Below, in pieces: positions 42,741 to 52,515 of a stretch of 64,000 bases of DNA; the first letter of the stretch is position 1, and every line of letters begins with the position of its first letter. The stretch is from Salinisphaeraceae bacterium. Its GTDB lineage: Bacteria; Pseudomonadota; Gammaproteobacteria; Nevskiales; Salinisphaeraceae. The notes under the pieces are model-generated. The model was not told the origin of the DNA, made no database searches, and worked only from the letters and a program-made list of their open reading frames with translations. The DNA lies in assembly GCA_002683405.1 (NCBI GenBank), contig NYTH01000039.1, forward strand, positions 1 to 64,000, in the 5' to 3' direction. The position numbers were made by a program, and so were the translations under genes.

Positions 42741-42982
42741 TTATCGGTTGCTAAAGAATTGAAAACCCGCGGAATTAGTCGATCGGCGGGTAGCCGTCGG
42801 TGGCTCGGCGGCGGGCAGTATGGTATAAACCGCCCGCGCTCGCGGCAACGCGGGCCGTTTTTTGACTCTTTACATACCATTCCACACGCAGTTCGGCACG
42901 GCCGGTTGGGTGTCCAGCGCCGCTTTAACGGGTGATCTGGATTTCCGGTTGGGAACTGCGGAGGCATAACCCGGAGCACAAT
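42741..42982 (+). promoter_or_regulatory. rpsB promoter/leader with an early hairpin
   Basis: An extended -10 (TGG-TATAAA, 42821-42829) lacks a clear -35. Just downstream, CCCGCG (42833-42838) can pair with CGCGGG (42849-42854), followed by six T residues (42858-42863), like a terminator or attenuator. A TTGACT at 42862-42867 could be the -35 of another promoter. The leader is about 120-150 bases; rpsB leaders in gammaproteobacteria are known to bind S2 for autoregulation. Assignment of start site is uncertain. Confidence 0.5.
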
Positions 42983-43885
42983 ATGTCACAAGTCAGCATG
43001 CGCCAGCTGCTGGAGGCGGGGGTTCATTTCGGCCACCGCACCCGTTACTGGAACCCCAAGATGGCCCCCTATATCTTCGGCCATCGCAACAAGATTCATA
43101 TCATCAACCTTGAAGAGACCTTGCCGATGCTGCGCGAGGCCTTCAATTACACCAGCCGTCTCGCCGCCAATGGCGGCACCGTCATGTTTGTCGGCACCAA
43201 GCGGGCGGCCCGCGAAGCTATTGGCAAGCAGGCGCGCCGCTGCGGCATGCCCTACGTCAACCATCGCTGGCTGGGCGGCATGCTGACCAACTTCAAGACG
43301 GTCAAGAACTCCATTCAGCGCCTGCATGATCTGGAGCAGATGATCGAGGACGGCTCGATCAAGAAGCTCTCCAAGAAGGAAGGGCTGGAACTCACCCGCG
43401 AGCGCGACAAGCTCGAGCGCAGCATTGGCGGTATCAAGGACATGACCAGCCTGCCGGATGCGCTGTTCGTGGTGGACGTCGGTTTCGAGAATATCGCCGT
43501 CGACGAGGCCCGCAAGCTGGGTATTCCCGTTATCGCGGTGGTCGATACCAACTGCTCGCCCGACAAGGTCGACGTAATCATCCCGGGCAACGACGACGCC
43601 ATTCGCGCCATTCGCATCTACAGCGAATCGCTGGCCGACGCGGTGATCGCCGGCCGTGGCATCGACCCGATTGCCGAAGAATCCCGCGAAGAGACCGCCG
43701 CCGAGCCGGCGGCGGCCGCCGCGCCGGTCGCCGCCAAGCCGGCCGATCCGGAGCCCGTCGGGGCCGGCGAGCCGACGCAGAATACGGTGATTCAGGAGTC
43801 CGAGACCGAGGCTGAGCCGGCTGCGACCGCCAGTCTTGAAGACGTGGTCAAGACGGATCCGGAAGACTCTGAAACCGAAAAGTAA
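42983..43885 (+). CDS. rpsB: 30S ribosomal protein S2
   Basis: Small-subunit protein. It begins [20 protein letters not shown], with [33 protein letters not shown] and [12 protein letters not shown], all family signatures. The length is 300 residues; the last 65 form an acidic, Ala/Glu/Pro-rich extension beyond the conserved core, seen in several Xanthomonadales-like species. CCGGAG precedes the ATG at 42983. It is followed by tsf. Confidence 0.97.
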   Translation: MSQVSMRQLLEAGVHFGHRTRYWNPKMAPYIFGHRNKIHIINLEETLPMLREAFNYTSRLAANGGTVMFVGTKRAAREAIGKQARRCGMPYVNHRWLGGMLTNFKTVKNSIQRLHDLEQMIEDGSIKKLSKKEGLELTRERDKLERSIGGIKDMTSLPDALFVVDVGFENIAVDEARKLGIPVIAVVDTNCSPDKVDVIIPGNDDAIRAIRIYSESLADAVIAGRGIDPIAEESREETAAEPAAAAAPVAAKPADPEPVGAGEPTQNTVIQESETEAEPAATASLEDVVKTDPEDSETEK

Positions 43886-43904
43886 TCCGGTTTGAGTCAT
43901 ATTC

Positions 43905-43926
43905 GCCGGCGGCCCGCGCCGCCGGC
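43905..43926 (+). promoter_or_regulatory. Hairpin between rpsB and tsf
   Basis: GCCGGCGGC-CCGC-GCCGCCGGC, a perfect 9-bp stem with no T-run, so more likely an attenuator or RNA-stability element than a full terminator. It may set the lower or higher level of tsf relative to rpsB. Confidence 0.6.
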
Positions 43927-44001
43927 GCCGGAAATCAATAGACAGGGCCGGCCGCCAGGGCCGGCTCCGTCGTGAAAGCAGACACAGATACAGGAAACGT
44001 C

Positions 44002-44886
44002 ATGGCAATTTCCGCCTCACAGGTAAAGGAACTGCGCGAGCGCACCGGCGCAGGGATGATGGAATGCAAGCGCGCGCTGGAAGCGGCCGAGGGTGATATC
44101 GAGCAGGCCGCCGATACGATGCGCCGCGAGGGCCTGGCCAAGGCCGACAAGAAGGCCGGCCGCGTCGCCGCGGAAGGCTGCGTCGTGGTGGCCACCAGCG
44201 CCGACGACAAGACCGCGCTGTTGCTTGAGGTCAACTGCGAAACCGATTTCGTGGCCAAGAACGAGGAATTCAGCGGCTTCGCGCAGAAAGTGGCCCAGGC
44301 CGCACTGGACGCCAATCCGGTCGATACCGACGCGCTGGCCCAGCTGCCGCTGGACGGCAGCAGCGTTGAAGAAAAGCGTCGTGAACTGATCGCCACGCTG
44401 GGCGAGAACATCGGCGTGCGCCGGTTCCAGCGCGTCGAGGCCGGTGACGGGGTGCTGGCGAGCTATCTGCACGGTTCGCGTATTGGCACCGTGGTGGCCG
44501 TGACCGGTGGTGATGCCGATCTGGCCCGCGATCTGGCCATGCACGTGGCCGCTTCGGCCCCGCAATACCTGAACGCCGACGCGGTGCCCGCCGATGTGCG
44601 CGAGCGCGAGAAGGCCATCTTCATGGACCAGGCCAAGGACAGCGGCAAGCCGGCCGACATCATCGAGAAGATGGTGGAAGGCAAGCTGCGCAAGTACCTC
44701 GGCGAAATCACGCTGCTGGGTCAGCCCTTTGTGAAAGACCCGGACCAGACGGTTGAAAAGCTGGTCAAGGCCGCCGGCGCCAGCATTGTCGATTATGCTC
44801 GCCTGGAAGTAGGCGAGGGCATCGAGAAGAAGGAAGAGGATTTCGCCGCGGAAGTGCGGGCGCAGGCGGAGAGCTCGGCGCGCTAG
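44002..44886 (+). CDS. tsf: Elongation factor Ts
   Basis: Exchanges GDP for GTP on EF-Tu. It begins [20 protein letters not shown] with [16 protein letters not shown], the EF-Ts signature; [15 protein letters not shown] near 80 and [14 protein letters not shown] near 247 follow. The length is 294 residues. AGGAAAC precedes the ATG at 44002, so an in-frame ATG 30 bases earlier is not needed. Confidence 0.97.
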   Translation: MAISASQVKELRERTGAGMMECKRALEAAEGDIEQAADTMRREGLAKADKKAGRVAAEGCVVVATSADDKTALLLEVNCETDFVAKNEEFSGFAQKVAQAALDANPVDTDALAQLPLDGSSVEEKRRELIATLGENIGVRRFQRVEAGDGVLASYLHGSRIGTVVAVTGGDADLARDLAMHVAASAPQYLNADAVPADVREREKAIFMDQAKDSGKPADIIEKMVEGKLRKYLGEITLLGQPFVKDPDQTVEKLVKAAGASIVDYARLEVGEGIEKKEEDFAAEVRAQAESSAR

Positions 44887-44943
44887 ACTTTTCCGGATTC
44901 GATCTTTCGATTCTCGCCCCACGCCAGCCGGACCCTCCTGACA

Positions 44944-45684
44944 ATGACCTCGAACACCCCCGCCTTCAAACGCGTTCTGCTCAAACTCAGCGGTGAAGCA
45001 TTGATGGGCGGGGGTGACTACGGGATCGAGCCGGAGGTCATCTCGCGGCTGGCGCTCGAAATCCGTGAACTGATCGACGGCGGCGTCCAGGTGGCCGTGG
45101 TGGTCGGCGGCGGCAACATATTCCGCGGCGCCGGCCTGGCTGGTGGCGGCATGGACCGCGTGACCGGCGACCAGATGGGCATGCTGGCCACCGTCATGAA
45201 CTCGCTGGCCCTGCAGGACGCGGTGGAGCGCATCGGTCTGACGGCGCGCGTGATGTCCGCCGTGCGCATCAATCAGGTATGCGAGGACTATATCCGTCGG
45301 CGGGCCATTCGGCATCTGGAAAAAAGCCGCGTGGTGATCTGCGCGGCGGGCACGGGTAACCCGTTTTTCACCACCGACTCGGCCGCCAGCCTGCGCGCCA
45401 TAGAGATCAACGCCGATCTGATGCTCAAGGCCACCAAGGTCGACGGCATCTACAGCGAGGATCCGGTTCGCAATCCCCAGGCCGAACGCTATTCGCATCT
45501 AAGTTACGATCAGGTGATCGATCAACGCCTGGCGGTGATGGATACCACCGCGATCGTGCTTTGCCGGGATAACGGCATGCCGCTGCGCGTGTTCGACATC
45601 GGCGCGGCCGGCCACCTGCGCCGGATCGTCTGTGATGGTGAGGACCTGGGCACGCTGGTCGATAACCAGATCAGTACTCGATAA
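44944..45684 (+). CDS. pyrH: UMP kinase
   Basis: Phosphorylates UMP to UDP in pyrimidine synthesis. It is an amino-acid-kinase fold hexamer: [13 protein letters not shown] near the start, [13 protein letters not shown], and [12 protein letters not shown] with the nucleotide site. The length of 246 residues is normal. It lies between tsf and frr, as in most proteobacteria. Confidence 0.97.
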   Translation: MTSNTPAFKRVLLKLSGEALMGGGDYGIEPEVISRLALEIRELIDGGVQVAVVVGGGNIFRGAGLAGGGMDRVTGDQMGMLATVMNSLALQDAVERIGLTARVMSAVRINQVCEDYIRRRAIRHLEKSRVVICAAGTGNPFFTTDSAASLRAIEINADLMLKATKVDGIYSEDPVRNPQAERYSHLSYDQVIDQRLAVMDTTAIVLCRDNGMPLRVFDIGAAGHLRRIVCDGEDLGTLVDNQISTR

Positions 45685-45745
45685 CACTTTCAGCACTCAG
45701 GCCGATCTGCCCGGAAGGGCCCGGCTTGTCGGGACAGCAGCAGAC

Positions 45746-46303
45746 ATGATTGAAGACATCATTGCCGACGCCTCCGAGCGCATGAAGAAAAGTATCGCCG
45801 TGCTTCGCGACGCCTTCACGAAGGTGCGGACCGGCCGGGCCCACGCGAGCCTGCTTGATCACGTCACGGTGGAATACTACGGCGGTGACGTGCCCATCAA
45901 TCAGGTGGCCAACGTCATGGTGGAAGACGCGCGCACCATCACCATCACCCCCTGGGAGAAGGCTATGGTGCAGCCGCTTGAAAAGGCCATCATGAAAGCC
46001 GATCTGGGCCTGAACCCGTCCACTGCCGGCACCGTCATCCGCGTGATCCTCCCGCCGCTGACCGAAGAGCGCCGCCGCGATCTGGTGAAGGTGGTCCGGT
46101 CCGAGGCCGAGGACGCCCGCGTGGCGGTCCGCAATATCCGGCGCGACGCCAACCAGGATTTCAAGGAACTGGTGGGCGAAAAGGACGTTAGCGAGGACGA
46201 TGCCCGCCGCGCCGAGCAGCGCATCCAGACCCTGACCGACGAAAGCATCAAGAAAATCGACGACCTGCTCGAAGCCAAGGAGCAGGACATGATGACCATT
46301 TAG
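45746..46303 (+). CDS. frr: Ribosome recycling factor
   Basis: With EF-G it splits the ribosome after termination. [21 protein letters not shown] near residue 24, [18 protein letters not shown] and [13 protein letters not shown] near 130 are family signatures. The length of 185 residues is normal. The start at 45746 ([17 protein letters not shown]) is chosen by homology; longer in-frame starts overlap pyrH. Confidence 0.97.
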   Translation: MIEDIIADASERMKKSIAVLRDAFTKVRTGRAHASLLDHVTVEYYGGDVPINQVANVMVEDARTITITPWEKAMVQPLEKAIMKADLGLNPSTAGTVIRVILPPLTEERRRDLVKVVRSEAEDARVAVRNIRRDANQDFKELVGEKDVSEDDARRAEQRIQTLTDESIKKIDDLLEAKEQDMMTI

Positions 46304-46326
46304 CCCGCGCAGCCGCCTTTCGCCCA

Positions 46327-47058
46327 ATGACCGACAATCCGCAAAGCAGCGCCGGGCCGCGCCACATTGCCATCGTGATGGACGGCAACGGCCGCTGGGC
46401 CTCCCAGCGGGGCCGGCCGCGTACCGCCGGGCACCATGCGGGCGCCAAATCCGTGCGCGCCGTGGTTGAGCATGCCGTCGAGTTGAATGTGGAGGTGCTG
46501 ACGCTGTTCGCGTTTTCCAGCGAGAACTGGCAGCGCCCGCCCACCGAGGTCCAGGTGCTCATGGACCTGTTCCTGCGGACCATCCGGCGCGAGCTGGCGG
46601 AGCTGCGCAAGAATGGCGTGCGGCTGAAGTTCATCGGCAACCGCGACAACCTGTCCGGCAATCTGCGCAGCAGCATGGCGCAGGCCGAAGAGCTGACTGC
46701 CGGCAATAGCCGTCTGGAGCTGGTCGTCGCCGTGGATTACGGCGGCCGCTGGGACATCTTCAACGCCGCGCGGCGTCTGGCGCTGGATTGCGCCGAAGGT
46801 CGGCTCGATGTGCAGCAGCTCACCGAGGCCGATTACGCCTCCCGCCTGTCGCTGGCCTCCCACCCGGCCCCCGACCTGTTCATCCGGACGGGTTCCGAGA
46901 AGCGGGTGAGCAATTTCCTGTTGTGGGATCTGGCCTACAGCGAGCTGTATTTCACCGACGTGCTCTGGCCTGATTTCGACGCGGCCTGTCTGCAGGCGGC
47001 GGTGGAGTGGTACGCCGGGCGTAACCGCCGCTTCGGTCGGGTTCATGCGAGCGGCTGA
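46327..47058 (+). CDS. uppS: Undecaprenyl diphosphate synthase
   Basis: cis-Prenyltransferase making the C55 lipid carrier for peptidoglycan and O-antigen. The signature HIAIVMDGNGRWA near residue 13 holds the catalytic Asp; AFSSENWQRP and PDLFIRTGSEKRVSNFLLWD are the other conserved regions. The length is 243 residues. It ends 8 bases before cdsA. Confidence 0.97.
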   Translation: MTDNPQSSAGPRHIAIVMDGNGRWASQRGRPRTAGHHAGAKSVRAVVEHAVELNVEVLTLFAFSSENWQRPPTEVQVLMDLFLRTIRRELAELRKNGVRLKFIGNRDNLSGNLRSSMAQAEELTAGNSRLELVVAVDYGGRWDIFNAARRLALDCAEGRLDVQQLTEADYASRLSLASHPAPDLFIRTGSEKRVSNFLLWDLAYSELYFTDVLWPDFDAACLQAAVEWYAGRNRRFGRVHASG

Positions 47059-47066
47059 CTAACCGC

Positions 47067-47888
47067 ATGCTGCTCACGCGCATCATCACCGCAGCGGTCC
47101 TGCTGCCGCTGGTCATCGGAGCCATCTTCTTTTTTCCGCCGGTGGCGGTGGCGCTGCTGCTTGCCGCGTTCCTGCTGGTCGGCGCCTGGGAGTGGGGTGG
47201 TCTGCTGCAGCTGCCGGCCGCCTGGCGGGGTCTGTATGGCCTGTTGGCGGCTGCGGTCCTGGCACTGCTCTGGTGGCAGATGGACGCAGTGCCGGTCGTG
47301 CAGGCCGTACTCTGGGCCGGCGTGCTGTGGTGGGTTTACGCCGTTGTCCTGGTGATTCGCTTTCCTCGCGGCTGGGATGTCGGCGTGGGTCTGCGACCCG
47401 TCGCCGGACTGGTGGGGCTGGTCATTCTGGCGGCGGCATTTGTCGCCGTGCTTGGCGTGCACGGTCTGCCGCGAGGCGCCGAATGGCTGCTGCTGCTGTT
47501 CCTGCTGATCTGGGCGGCTGATACGGGCGCCTATTTCGCGGGGCATGCCTATGGCGCACGCAAGCTGGCGCCCAAGGTGAGTCCCGGCAAGACGCTGGAG
47601 GGCGCCGCCGGGGGGCTGGTGGCCTGCGTGCTGATTGCGCTGGTGGCCGCCTGGTGGTTTGCGCTGAACCCGATGCAGACGGTGGGCCTGGTGCTATTGA
47701 GCCTGTTTATCGCGCCGGTGTCGGTCATTGGTGATCTGACCGAAAGCATGTTCAAGCGCCAGGCAGGCATCAAGGACAGCGGGCAGATTTTCCCCGGTCA
47801 CGGCGGCGTGCTGGACCGTCTGGACAGCCTGCTCGCCGCCGCGCCGTTCTACCTGCTGGGGCTTGAATTCATGGGCGTGGCGGGCTGA
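47067..47888 (+). CDS. cdsA: Phosphatidate cytidylyltransferase
   Basis: Makes CDP-diacylglycerol for all phospholipids in the inner membrane. Several hydrophobic segments are visible. The C-terminal signature SMFKRQAGIKDSGQIFPGHG continues with GVLDRLDS and is diagnostic. The length is 273 residues. It is followed by rseP after 143 bases; the usual dxr gene between them is absent. Confidence 0.95.
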   Translation: MLLTRIITAAVLLPLVIGAIFFFPPVAVALLLAAFLLVGAWEWGGLLQLPAAWRGLYGLLAAAVLALLWWQMDAVPVVQAVLWAGVLWWVYAVVLVIRFPRGWDVGVGLRPVAGLVGLVILAAAFVAVLGVHGLPRGAEWLLLLFLLIWAADTGAYFAGHAYGARKLAPKVSPGKTLEGAAGGLVACVLIALVAAWWFALNPMQTVGLVLLSLFIAPVSVIGDLTESMFKRQAGIKDSGQIFPGHGGVLDRLDSLLAAAPFYLLGLEFMGVAG

Positions 47889-48031
47889 CCGCCCGCGAAT
47901 TTCGGATCATCGTCGCGTGACAGGGATTTTTTCGAGCCGATGGTGGTCCAACCGGTCCGTAACGCCGGCGAGCGCTGATGGCGCGACCGGCACCGGACTG
48001 ATCACCTTCTGGGGAATCTAGCAAAAAAGAC
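47889..48031 (+). other. cdsA-rseP gap where dxr is expected
   Basis: In most gammaproteobacteria dxr lies here. No trace of its N-terminal motif (GATGSIG) or other coding sequence can be seen in these 143 bases. Confidence 0.7.
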
Positions 48032-49396
48032 ATGCCCGACTGGCTCATTTCAATACCGGCCTTCATCGTCGCCATCGGCGTGCTGGTGGCCGTGCACGAA
48101 TTCGGCCACTTCTGGGTGGCGCGCCGCTGCGGCGTGCGCGTACTGCGCTATTCCATCGGCTTTGGCAGCGCCATCTGGAGCCGCGTGAGCCCCAAAACCG
48201 GGATCGAATATCGCGTTGCCGCGATTCCGCTGGGCGGCTACGTGAAGATGCTGGACGAACGCGAGGGCCCGGTACCGGCCTCGGAAGCCGACCAGGCCTT
48301 CAATCGCCAGACGCTCTGGAAGCGGGCGGCCATCGTGGCGGCGGGCCCGGGTATCAATTTTGCCTTTGCCGTGCTGGCCTACTGGCTGGTGTTCATGCTG
48401 GGCGTGGCGGGGATCAAGCCGCTGGTGGCCGAGCCCGAAACAGGCACCGCAGCTCAGGCCATCGGCCTGCAGGCCGGCGACCGGGTACTTTCGCTCGACG
48501 GTCAGGCCGTGCCCACCTGGCAGGATCTGCGGCTCGCCCTGATCGGCAAGGCGCTGGATGGTTCGGTGGTTGATCTCGAGTACGAGGACACGCGCGGCTC
48601 GCGGGTCACGCGCGAGCTGGACATGCGAAACATGTCGGCCGACCCGGAAAAACTCTTCCCGGCGCTGGGCCTGTCGCCCTACCGGCCGCCGGGCGACACG
48701 ATCATCGTCGAGCCGCTCGACGGCTCGCCGGCACAGCAGGCTGGCCTGCGGCCGCAGGACAGGGTCAAGGCGGTCAATGGCGAGCCGGTAGCCAGCCCGC
48801 AGGCCTTCATCGACTGGGTGAAGGCGCACCCGGGCGAGACAGCGCAGTTCAACATCGAGCGCGACGGCGCGCCGCAGACGCTCAGCGTGCGGATTGGCGC
48901 CGAGCAGGATAGTGCTTCGGGCGAGACGACGGGTCGCATCGGCGCCCAGATCGGCATTGACAGCGAGCACTGGGAGGCCATGCAGACCGAACGGCGTCTC
49001 GGCCCGCTGGCCGCGGTGCCGGCGGCAGTGTCTGAAACCTGGTCGGTGTCGGCCCTTACGGTCAGGCTGCTCTGGCGCATGGTCACCGGTGACGTGTCCT
49101 GGAAGAACATCAGCGGACCGATCCAGATTGCCGATTATGCCGGCAAGACGGCGAGCGTCGGGCTCGAGCCGTTTTTGAGCTTCCTGGCCCTGATCAGCGT
49201 CTCTCTGGCCGTGCTCAATCTACTGCCTGTGCCGGTGTTAGACGGCGGGCATCTGCTGTATTATGCGTTCGAATTCGTGCGCGGCAGGCCCTTGTCGGAC
49301 AAGGTTCAGGCCGCTGGCCAGCAATTGGGTGTGCTGGCACTGCTCATGCTCATGAGCCTGGCGTTCTATAACGACATTCTTCGCTTGCTGGGATAG
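48032..49396 (+). CDS. rseP: Site-2 zinc metalloprotease RseP
   Basis: Inner-membrane protease that cleaves the anti-sigma factor RseA and remnant signal peptides. HEFGH at residues 22-26 binds zinc, and LNLLPVPVLDGGHLLYY near 395 carries the second ligand Asp. Two PDZ domains lie between (about 120-210 and 215-310). The length is 454 residues. It precedes bamA, tying envelope stress response to outer-membrane assembly as usual. Confidence 0.96.
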   Translation: MPDWLISIPAFIVAIGVLVAVHEFGHFWVARRCGVRVLRYSIGFGSAIWSRVSPKTGIEYRVAAIPLGGYVKMLDEREGPVPASEADQAFNRQTLWKRAAIVAAGPGINFAFAVLAYWLVFMLGVAGIKPLVAEPETGTAAQAIGLQAGDRVLSLDGQAVPTWQDLRLALIGKALDGSVVDLEYEDTRGSRVTRELDMRNMSADPEKLFPALGLSPYRPPGDTIIVEPLDGSPAQQAGLRPQDRVKAVNGEPVASPQAFIDWVKAHPGETAQFNIERDGAPQTLSVRIGAEQDSASGETTGRIGAQIGIDSEHWEAMQTERRLGPLAAVPAAVSETWSVSALTVRLLWRMVTGDVSWKNISGPIQIADYAGKTASVGLEPFLSFLALISVSLAVLNLLPVPVLDGGHLLYYAFEFVRGRPLSDKVQAAGQQLGVLALLMLMSLAFYNDILRLLG

Positions 49397-49547
49397 GCCC
49401 TACTCGACAATAAACAGGGCACCCGGCGCTCTACATCGTAATACTGACTGGCGTGACATCACCGATGATCCTGCATAGGCGCAAGTTTTGGCGCATGTTC
49501 GGCCCGCAGGTGGTCGCGTCCGGAATTTCAGGCCGGCGGAGCCTTAT

Positions 49548-51887
49548 ATGCCTCTGACGACAATTCGTCTGCCCCTGGCGGGCCTGCTTTTGCTGGCCAC
49601 CAGTATCTGTTCTGCGTTTGACGCGTTCGAAGTCGAGCGGATACAGATTGACGGTCTGCAGCGTCTGGAAGAGGGCACCGTACTGACCTACCTGCCGTTT
49701 TCGGTGGGTGACCGCATGGGAGAGGCTGCGGCACAGCGCTCCATCAGCGCGCTGTACGACACCGGTCTGTTCGAGGACGTGAGCCTGGGCCGTGAAGGCA
49801 ATACACTCATCATCCGTATCGAAGAGCGGCCCGAAATCTCCAGCTTTACCATCGAGGGCAACGATGCCATTGGCGGCGAGCAGCTTATGGAGTCGCTGGC
49901 CGAGCAGGGCCTGGCGGAAGGCGAGCTGTTCCGGCGGGCACTGCTGGACCAGGTGTCGCAGGAGATGCGCCGGCAGTATTACGCCAACGGCTTCTACGGC
50001 GTGTCGATCGACACCAAGGTCAACGAGCTGCCGCAAAACCGCGTCGAAATCGACATTCAGGTGGAAGAGGGCCAGGTCGCGACCATTCGAGATATCAACA
50101 TCGTTGGCAACGAGGCATTCGAAGACGACGAGCTGTTGAAGATTTTCCAGCTTGAGTCGACCAAATCCTTCTTCCAGGCACCCATCGACAGCTTCCGCAG
50201 CAAGGACCGCTACTCCAAGGAAAAGCTGCTGGGCGATCTCGAGTCGCTGAATTCCTTCTACGAAAACCGCGGCTACCTGCGCTTCAGCGTGAGCTCGGTG
50301 CAGGTGGCGTTGTCGCCCGACAAGCGCGACATCTACCTCACGGTCAATATTCTCGAGGGCGACCAGTACACGATCAAGGACTACCGCTTCGCCGGTGACC
50401 TGATCGTGCCCGAAGCCAGCCTGCAGCGGCTGGTCGCGGTGCGAAAGGGCGATATCTTCTCGCGGCAACTGGTGACGACCACGTCCAACCTGATCAGCAG
50501 CGGTCTGTCCGACTTCGGCTACGCCTTTGCGGAAGTGGATCCGCTGACGAAGCTGGACGACGAAGAGAAGACGGTCGAGCTGACCTTCTTCGTCGAGCCG
50601 GGCGATCGGGCCTACGTTCGGCGCATTTCCTTTGCGGGCAACAGCAAGACCGACGACCAGACGCTGCGCCGCGAAATGCGCCAGTTCGAGGGCGCCGCCT
50701 TCTCGCGTCGCGGCGTGGAGCGTTCGCGCACACGATTGCTGCGGCTGCCCTTCATCGAGGACGCCCAGGTCGAAACCGAACCGGTGCCCGGCTCGGACGA
50801 TCTCGTGGACGTCAAGTTCGACGTACGGGAACGGGCCGCAGGCACCATTCAGGCCGGTGTGGGCTTCTCCGATGCCCAGGGTTTCCTGATCAACGGCAGC
50901 GTCACGCACTCCAACTTCCGCGGCACCGGTCACCGCCTGAGCCTGCGCGCCGAAACCAACGATTTCGCGCAGGTGGTCTCCGCCAGCTGGACCGATCCCT
51001 ATTTCACGGAGGACGGCATCAGCCGCACGCTGTCCGCCTTCTACCGGAATACCGATCAGGTCATCCGCTTTGGTTCGGGTTTCGATCTGAACACGATTGG
51101 CGGCAGCATGACCTTTGGTATTCCCATCAGCGAATACTCGTCGATTCGCCTGGGCGTGGGCCTGGAGAAGACCGAGATCACCACGCTGCTCATCCCCGGC
51201 CTGGTGACCAGCCAGCTGGCCGAGTTCGTGCTGGAGAACGGCCGCGACTTCACGCAGTACGAAATCCGCACCGGCTGGGTACGCGATACGCGCAACCGCA
51301 CCTTCTTCCCCACGCGGGGGACATCCACGGCCGTCAATTTCGACGTGAAGGTGCCGGGTAGCGACCTCGAGTACTACATTGCCACCTTCACGCACGAGCG
51401 CTACTTTCCCTTCGGCCGCTGGCTGGGCAAGTATCTGAGCGACAAGGTGGTGCTGGGTTCGGAGATACGCGTGGCCGACGCCGTGCAGTATGGTGCGGGT
51501 GAAGACGTGCCGCCCTATGACAACTTCTTTGCCGGCGGCGCCCGCACGGTGCGCGGTTTCGAGGACGGCAGCCTCGGCCCGCGCGACGATTTCGATAATC
51601 CCTTCGGCGGCCAGTTCATCACCACCATGCAGAACGAGCTGGTTATCCCGACGTTCCTGGAGAGCGACGGCAAATCCACCCGGCTGAGCCTGTTCTACGA
51701 CATCGGCAACGTGTTCCGCGGCGCCGACGAGTTCGAGACGAGTGAGTTGCGCAAGTCTGCGGGCGTCGCGCTGGACTGGTTCACGCCGTTCTTCGGCCTG
51801 CTGCGGGTCAGTTATGCCGCCTATGTCGATGCACAGGACGGCGACGACGAAGATCGCTTCCAGTTCAGTTTCGGTGTGGGGTTATAG
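49548..51887 (+). CDS. bamA: Outer membrane protein assembly factor BamA
   Basis: Core of the BAM machine that inserts beta-barrel proteins. A signal peptide is visible (MPLTTIRLPLAGLLLLATSI, cleavage near residue 22). Five POTRA domains span about 22-420 and an Omp85 barrel about 445-779, with the loop-6 motif VRGFEDGSLGPR. The length is 779 residues. I start at 49548, where GGCGGAG is well placed. The last residue is Leu rather than the more usual aromatic residue. Confidence 0.96.
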   Translation: MPLTTIRLPLAGLLLLATSICSAFDAFEVERIQIDGLQRLEEGTVLTYLPFSVGDRMGEAAAQRSISALYDTGLFEDVSLGREGNTLIIRIEERPEISSFTIEGNDAIGGEQLMESLAEQGLAEGELFRRALLDQVSQEMRRQYYANGFYGVSIDTKVNELPQNRVEIDIQVEEGQVATIRDINIVGNEAFEDDELLKIFQLESTKSFFQAPIDSFRSKDRYSKEKLLGDLESLNSFYENRGYLRFSVSSVQVALSPDKRDIYLTVNILEGDQYTIKDYRFAGDLIVPEASLQRLVAVRKGDIFSRQLVTTTSNLISSGLSDFGYAFAEVDPLTKLDDEEKTVELTFFVEPGDRAYVRRISFAGNSKTDDQTLRREMRQFEGAAFSRRGVERSRTRLLRLPFIEDAQVETEPVPGSDDLVDVKFDVRERAAGTIQAGVGFSDAQGFLINGSVTHSNFRGTGHRLSLRAETNDFAQVVSASWTDPYFTEDGISRTLSAFYRNTDQVIRFGSGFDLNTIGGSMTFGIPISEYSSIRLGVGLEKTEITTLLIPGLVTSQLAEFVLENGRDFTQYEIRTGWVRDTRNRTFFPTRGTSTAVNFDVKVPGSDLEYYIATFTHERYFPFGRWLGKYLSDKVVLGSEIRVADAVQYGAGEDVPPYDNFFAGGARTVRGFEDGSLGPRDDFDNPFGGQFITTMQNELVIPTFLESDGKSTRLSLFYDIGNVFRGADEFETSELRKSAGVALDWFTPFFGLLRVSYAAYVDAQDGDDEDRFQFSFGVGL

Positions 51888-51977
51888 GGCCACAATGGTC
51901 GGCCCCCGCTCGCAGGGGCGGCCGGAACCGGCCTGTTTCGACAGACACAAACGTTTGATATTGCACAGGAGTAAATG

Positions 51978-52502
51978 ATGAATCAGCAGATTATCCGGCG
52001 CCTGGGCCGCGCATTTGTCCCGTTCGTGGCCGTATTTGCCGTGGCGGCCTCGATGCCGGCGGCCGCCCAGGACATCAAGATCGGTGTCGTGAACATCCCC
52101 AAGCTCCTGCTGACCTCGCCGCAGTTCAAGCAGGCGAAGGAAAGCATGGAGGCCAAGTTCTCCAAGCGGAAGGACGAACTCGAATCCAAGCGCGAGCGCT
52201 TTCAGTCTGATGTGGAGCGTCTCAAGCGGGACGGCTCGGTGATGAGCCAGTCGGCGCGCGAGAAGCTTGAATCGCAGCTGCGGGACGACCAGCGCCAGCT
52301 CAAACTACTCCAGGAAGAGTATGCCGAAGACGTGCAGCTCGCCGAGCAGAAGGAAATGGAGTCGATCCGTAACGACATCTTCGAGGTGATCGAACGGGTC
52401 GCCAAGCGCGAGAAGTACGACCTGATGCTGGCCGAGGGCATCATTTACGCGGCGGACAGCGTCGATATCACCGAAAAGGTTGCTGCCGAGCTGAAGCGCT
52501 AG
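51978..52502 (+). CDS. skp: Periplasmic chaperone Skp/OmpH
   Basis: Trimeric chaperone that carries unfolded outer-membrane proteins to BAM. A signal peptide ends near MPAAAQ; the mature part starts DIKIGVVNIPKLL and continues as long charged coiled coils (KRKDELESKRERFQSDVERL). The length is 174 residues. GGAG at 51968-51971 favours the ATG at 51978 over one three bases earlier. Confidence 0.94.
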   Translation: MNQQIIRRLGRAFVPFVAVFAVAASMPAAAQDIKIGVVNIPKLLLTSPQFKQAKESMEAKFSKRKDELESKRERFQSDVERLKRDGSVMSQSAREKLESQLRDDQRQLKLLQEEYAEDVQLAEQKEMESIRNDIFEVIERVAKREKYDLMLAEGIIYAADSVDITEKVAAELKR

Positions 52503-52515
52503 TCCGCGAGGCGTC

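Noticed and set aside
47889-48031. A remnant of dxr
   Set aside because: No dxr motif can be read in any frame of this short gap.
49431-51395. Open frame of 654 codons on the minus strand
   Set aside because: Antisense shadow of bamA, whose POTRA and barrel regions are unmistakable.
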